DNA of 40,590 bases from a virus: positions 1 through 40,590 of the IMG/VR virus record IMGVR_UViG_3300030090_001727, one strand, 5' to 3'. A program made the translations under genes and the position numbers. Position 1 is the first letter of the stretch; the number at the start of each line of letters is the position of its first letter. Under the pieces are notes generated by a model. The model was given only the letters and a program-made list of their open reading frames with translations, was not told where the DNA came from and did no database searches. Positions 39,410 through 40,590 of the stretch are shown here, piece by piece.

Positions 39410-40186
39410 ATGGTAGAACAATACGATGCAAATACAAATCCAAACTTAATAGATGTATATTTAAAGGCTTTACTCCAAAGAGAAAGCACAGGTAATTATC
39501 AAGCTAAACATGCTTCATCTATCATTACAGATTTTGCAACTAAGAAACCTATAAAGGTTCAAGCATTAGGTGGTTATGGTATTTTAGATGTTAACTTTCC
39601 TGTATGGGCTAAACAAGCAGGACTACAAGATTTTAGTATGAGTGATGGAGATTGGAAAGATCCTAAAGTACAAGATGCTATAGCTAAATATAAAGTACAA
39701 GAATACTTCAACAGGTTTCAATCATGGGATTCAGTATCAATAGCATGGTTTGCAGGAGATAGCAAAGCACAGGAATTTATTGACAACGGTGTTATTGATT
39801 TTGAAAAAGAAGATGTTAATGGTGTATCTATTAAAGCCTATGTAGATAGCATGAATAAATTAATTACTGAAGAAATGATGAACATAGAGATAGAGCCTGA
39901 AGTTTTTGATACAGCTTATAGAGGAGAACCAACAGGACCTATGCAAAGATTGCCTCAAATAGGTGAATCTCAAAACACATTTTTTCCTATGAATCCAATG
40001 CAAGATAGCAACAGTAAATTAGCTGCACAAATACTTGATGCCTTAACAAAAGCAAACTCAGGTGGTGTAAGACCTAATTTATTTTCAGGAGATTTTTCTT
40101 CACAAGTACCTCCTACTGCTCAAGGATTTGAAGAAGCAAGATATAATACAAGAATCAGTAGATTAAGAAACAACATAGGTAAGTAA
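39410..40186 (+). CDS. Virion-associated lytic transglycosylase, 258 aa
   Basis: The N-terminal domain has a transglycosylase-like lysozyme fold: LLQRESTGNYQAKHASS with the candidate catalytic Glu in RESTGNY, GGYGILDVNFPVWAKQAG, and SWDSVSIAWFAGDSKAQEF near 110-130. The C-terminal half is Pro/Met/Gln-rich (FFPMNPMQDSN). Expected to cut peptidoglycan at the injection site. Start chosen at ATG 39410 with AGGAAAT upstream. An upstream GTG at 39347 would add a signal-like IIVTLLIASQVYSG, but without an SD and inside the previous gene. Confidence 0.75.
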   Translation: MVEQYDANTNPNLIDVYLKALLQRESTGNYQAKHASSIITDFATKKPIKVQALGGYGILDVNFPVWAKQAGLQDFSMSDGDWKDPKVQDAIAKYKVQEYFNRFQSWDSVSIAWFAGDSKAQEFIDNGVIDFEKEDVNGVSIKAYVDSMNKLITEEMMNIEIEPEVFDTAYRGEPTGPMQRLPQIGESQNTFFPMNPMQDSNSKLAAQILDALTKANSGGVRPNLFSGDFSSQVPPTAQGFEEARYNTRISRLRNNIGK

Positions 40187-40590
40187 TGGCATTTTATAAC
40201 TTATTAGGACAACCTGGAAACAAAGGAGAAATAAATCCAGACGCACCAGAAGCAGGTCCATTTATATACGAATTTCCACCAGGTCGTGGAGATAACAAAG
40301 GTTTACAAACTACAAGTTTTGGTACATTAGGAGCTGCAGATAAAAAAGGTCACGAGAAAAAATTAAAAGAAGAAGGTATAGAACCAGAAACAGATCAAGC
40401 ACTAGCTAATTTATCTTTTGCTGAAAGAGAACAACCTGATACTTCTAAGGCAATCCCTAATGCAACTAATGCAGAATTTAGAAATATAAATACATTGTCT
40501 GACATTTCTGAATTAGTAAAAACTAAAAGATTATCAGACACACAATTAAATATTTTAAGAGGTCAATTTGGTACTGATGCAGTAAATAAT
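40186..40590 (+). CDS. Virion protein, 5' part of the junction-spanning gene
   Basis: ATG at 40186 overlaps the previous stop (TAATG). The first 101 codons lie before the repeat; the frame then continues unbroken into positions 3-1958 of the window. N-terminus: MAFYNLLGQPGNKGEINPDA, then FIYEFPPGRGDNKGLQTTSF and a charged region. See the entry at 1-1958 for the rest. The last few codons differ from the left copy because of the mismatch at 40588. Confidence 0.75.
   Translation, partial: MAFYNLLGQPGNKGEINPDAPEAGPFIYEFPPGRGDNKGLQTTSFGTLGAADKKGHEKKLKEEGIEPETDQALANLSFAEREQPDTSKAIPNATNAEFRNINTLSDISELVKTKRLSDTQLNILRGQFGTDAVNN
40490..40590. repeat. Terminal direct repeat of the contig, right copy
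   Basis: Same 101 bases as positions 1-101 with one mismatch at 40588, close to the read end. Confidence 0.95.

Overview
The window is an essentially complete genome of a tailed bacteriophage. The first 101 bases recur as the last 101 (40490-40590) with one mismatch near the contig end, so the molecule closes into a circle of about 40,489 bp, and one virion gene (start at 40186, end at 1958) runs across the junction. The DNA is AT-rich, Arg codons are mostly AGA, and there is no integrase, repressor/Cro pair, tRNA gene or CRISPR array. Several small genes and the tail-end cassette (2OG-Fe(II) oxygenase, unknown protein, flavin halogenase-like protein) resemble uncultured marine phages. I infer a lytic phage of low-GC marine bacterioplankton. 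Pelagibacter, Prochlorococcus and marine Actinobacteria are all possible hosts, and the sequence does not decide between them. The large internal virion proteins, the portal/adaptor/nozzle-like order and the lack of tape-measure, sheath or tube genes point to a short-tailed (podovirus-like) particle.

Layout. (1) 27830-40590 and 1-18863, plus strand, late genes: eight tiny mostly basic proteins, terminase large subunit with an N-terminal zinc finger and helix-turn-helix, portal, small virion proteins, a 1699-aa internal protein, a lytic transglycosylase, the junction-spanning protein, scaffold, major capsid protein, adaptor, beta-propeller-like tail protein, repeat-bearing tail fibre, glycine-rich adhesin, the modification cassette (11636-14021), small membrane proteins, a secreted hyperacidic protein, a lysis cassette (two holin-like proteins flanking a DUF5675-type protein) and a metallophosphoesterase. 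(2) 18940-26895, minus strand, in three blocks: 22746-18940 (MT-A70 adenine methyltransferase, Rad52-like annealing protein, SET-domain protein, possible nuclease), 25275-22907 (ten small proteins of unknown role) and 26895-25471 (small proteins led by a winged-helix regulator). (3) About 900 bp of non-coding DNA (26896-27829) separates the two directions and holds candidate promoters and two strongly structured, probably transcribed RNA elements.

How it works together. The minus-strand blocks look like early/middle genes and the plus strand like late genes. Translation in the minus blocks is tightly coupled: Shine-Dalgarno sequences are written into the 3' ends of upstream genes, giving repeated C-termini (EEE-stop, REVS-stop). 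No DNA polymerase, primase or helicase is encoded, so replication must rely on the host plus the annealing protein.

Most noteworthy: an RNA hairpin whose loop copies the anti-Shine-Dalgarno tail of 16S rRNA (27495-27555); a putative small RNA with its own promoter and terminator (27598-27708); a fibre duplication that is conserved in protein but scrambled at synonymous sites (8848-9879); and the hyperacidic secreted protein (14447-16588). Thirteen small genes of 12-59 aa were identified by reading the sequence directly.
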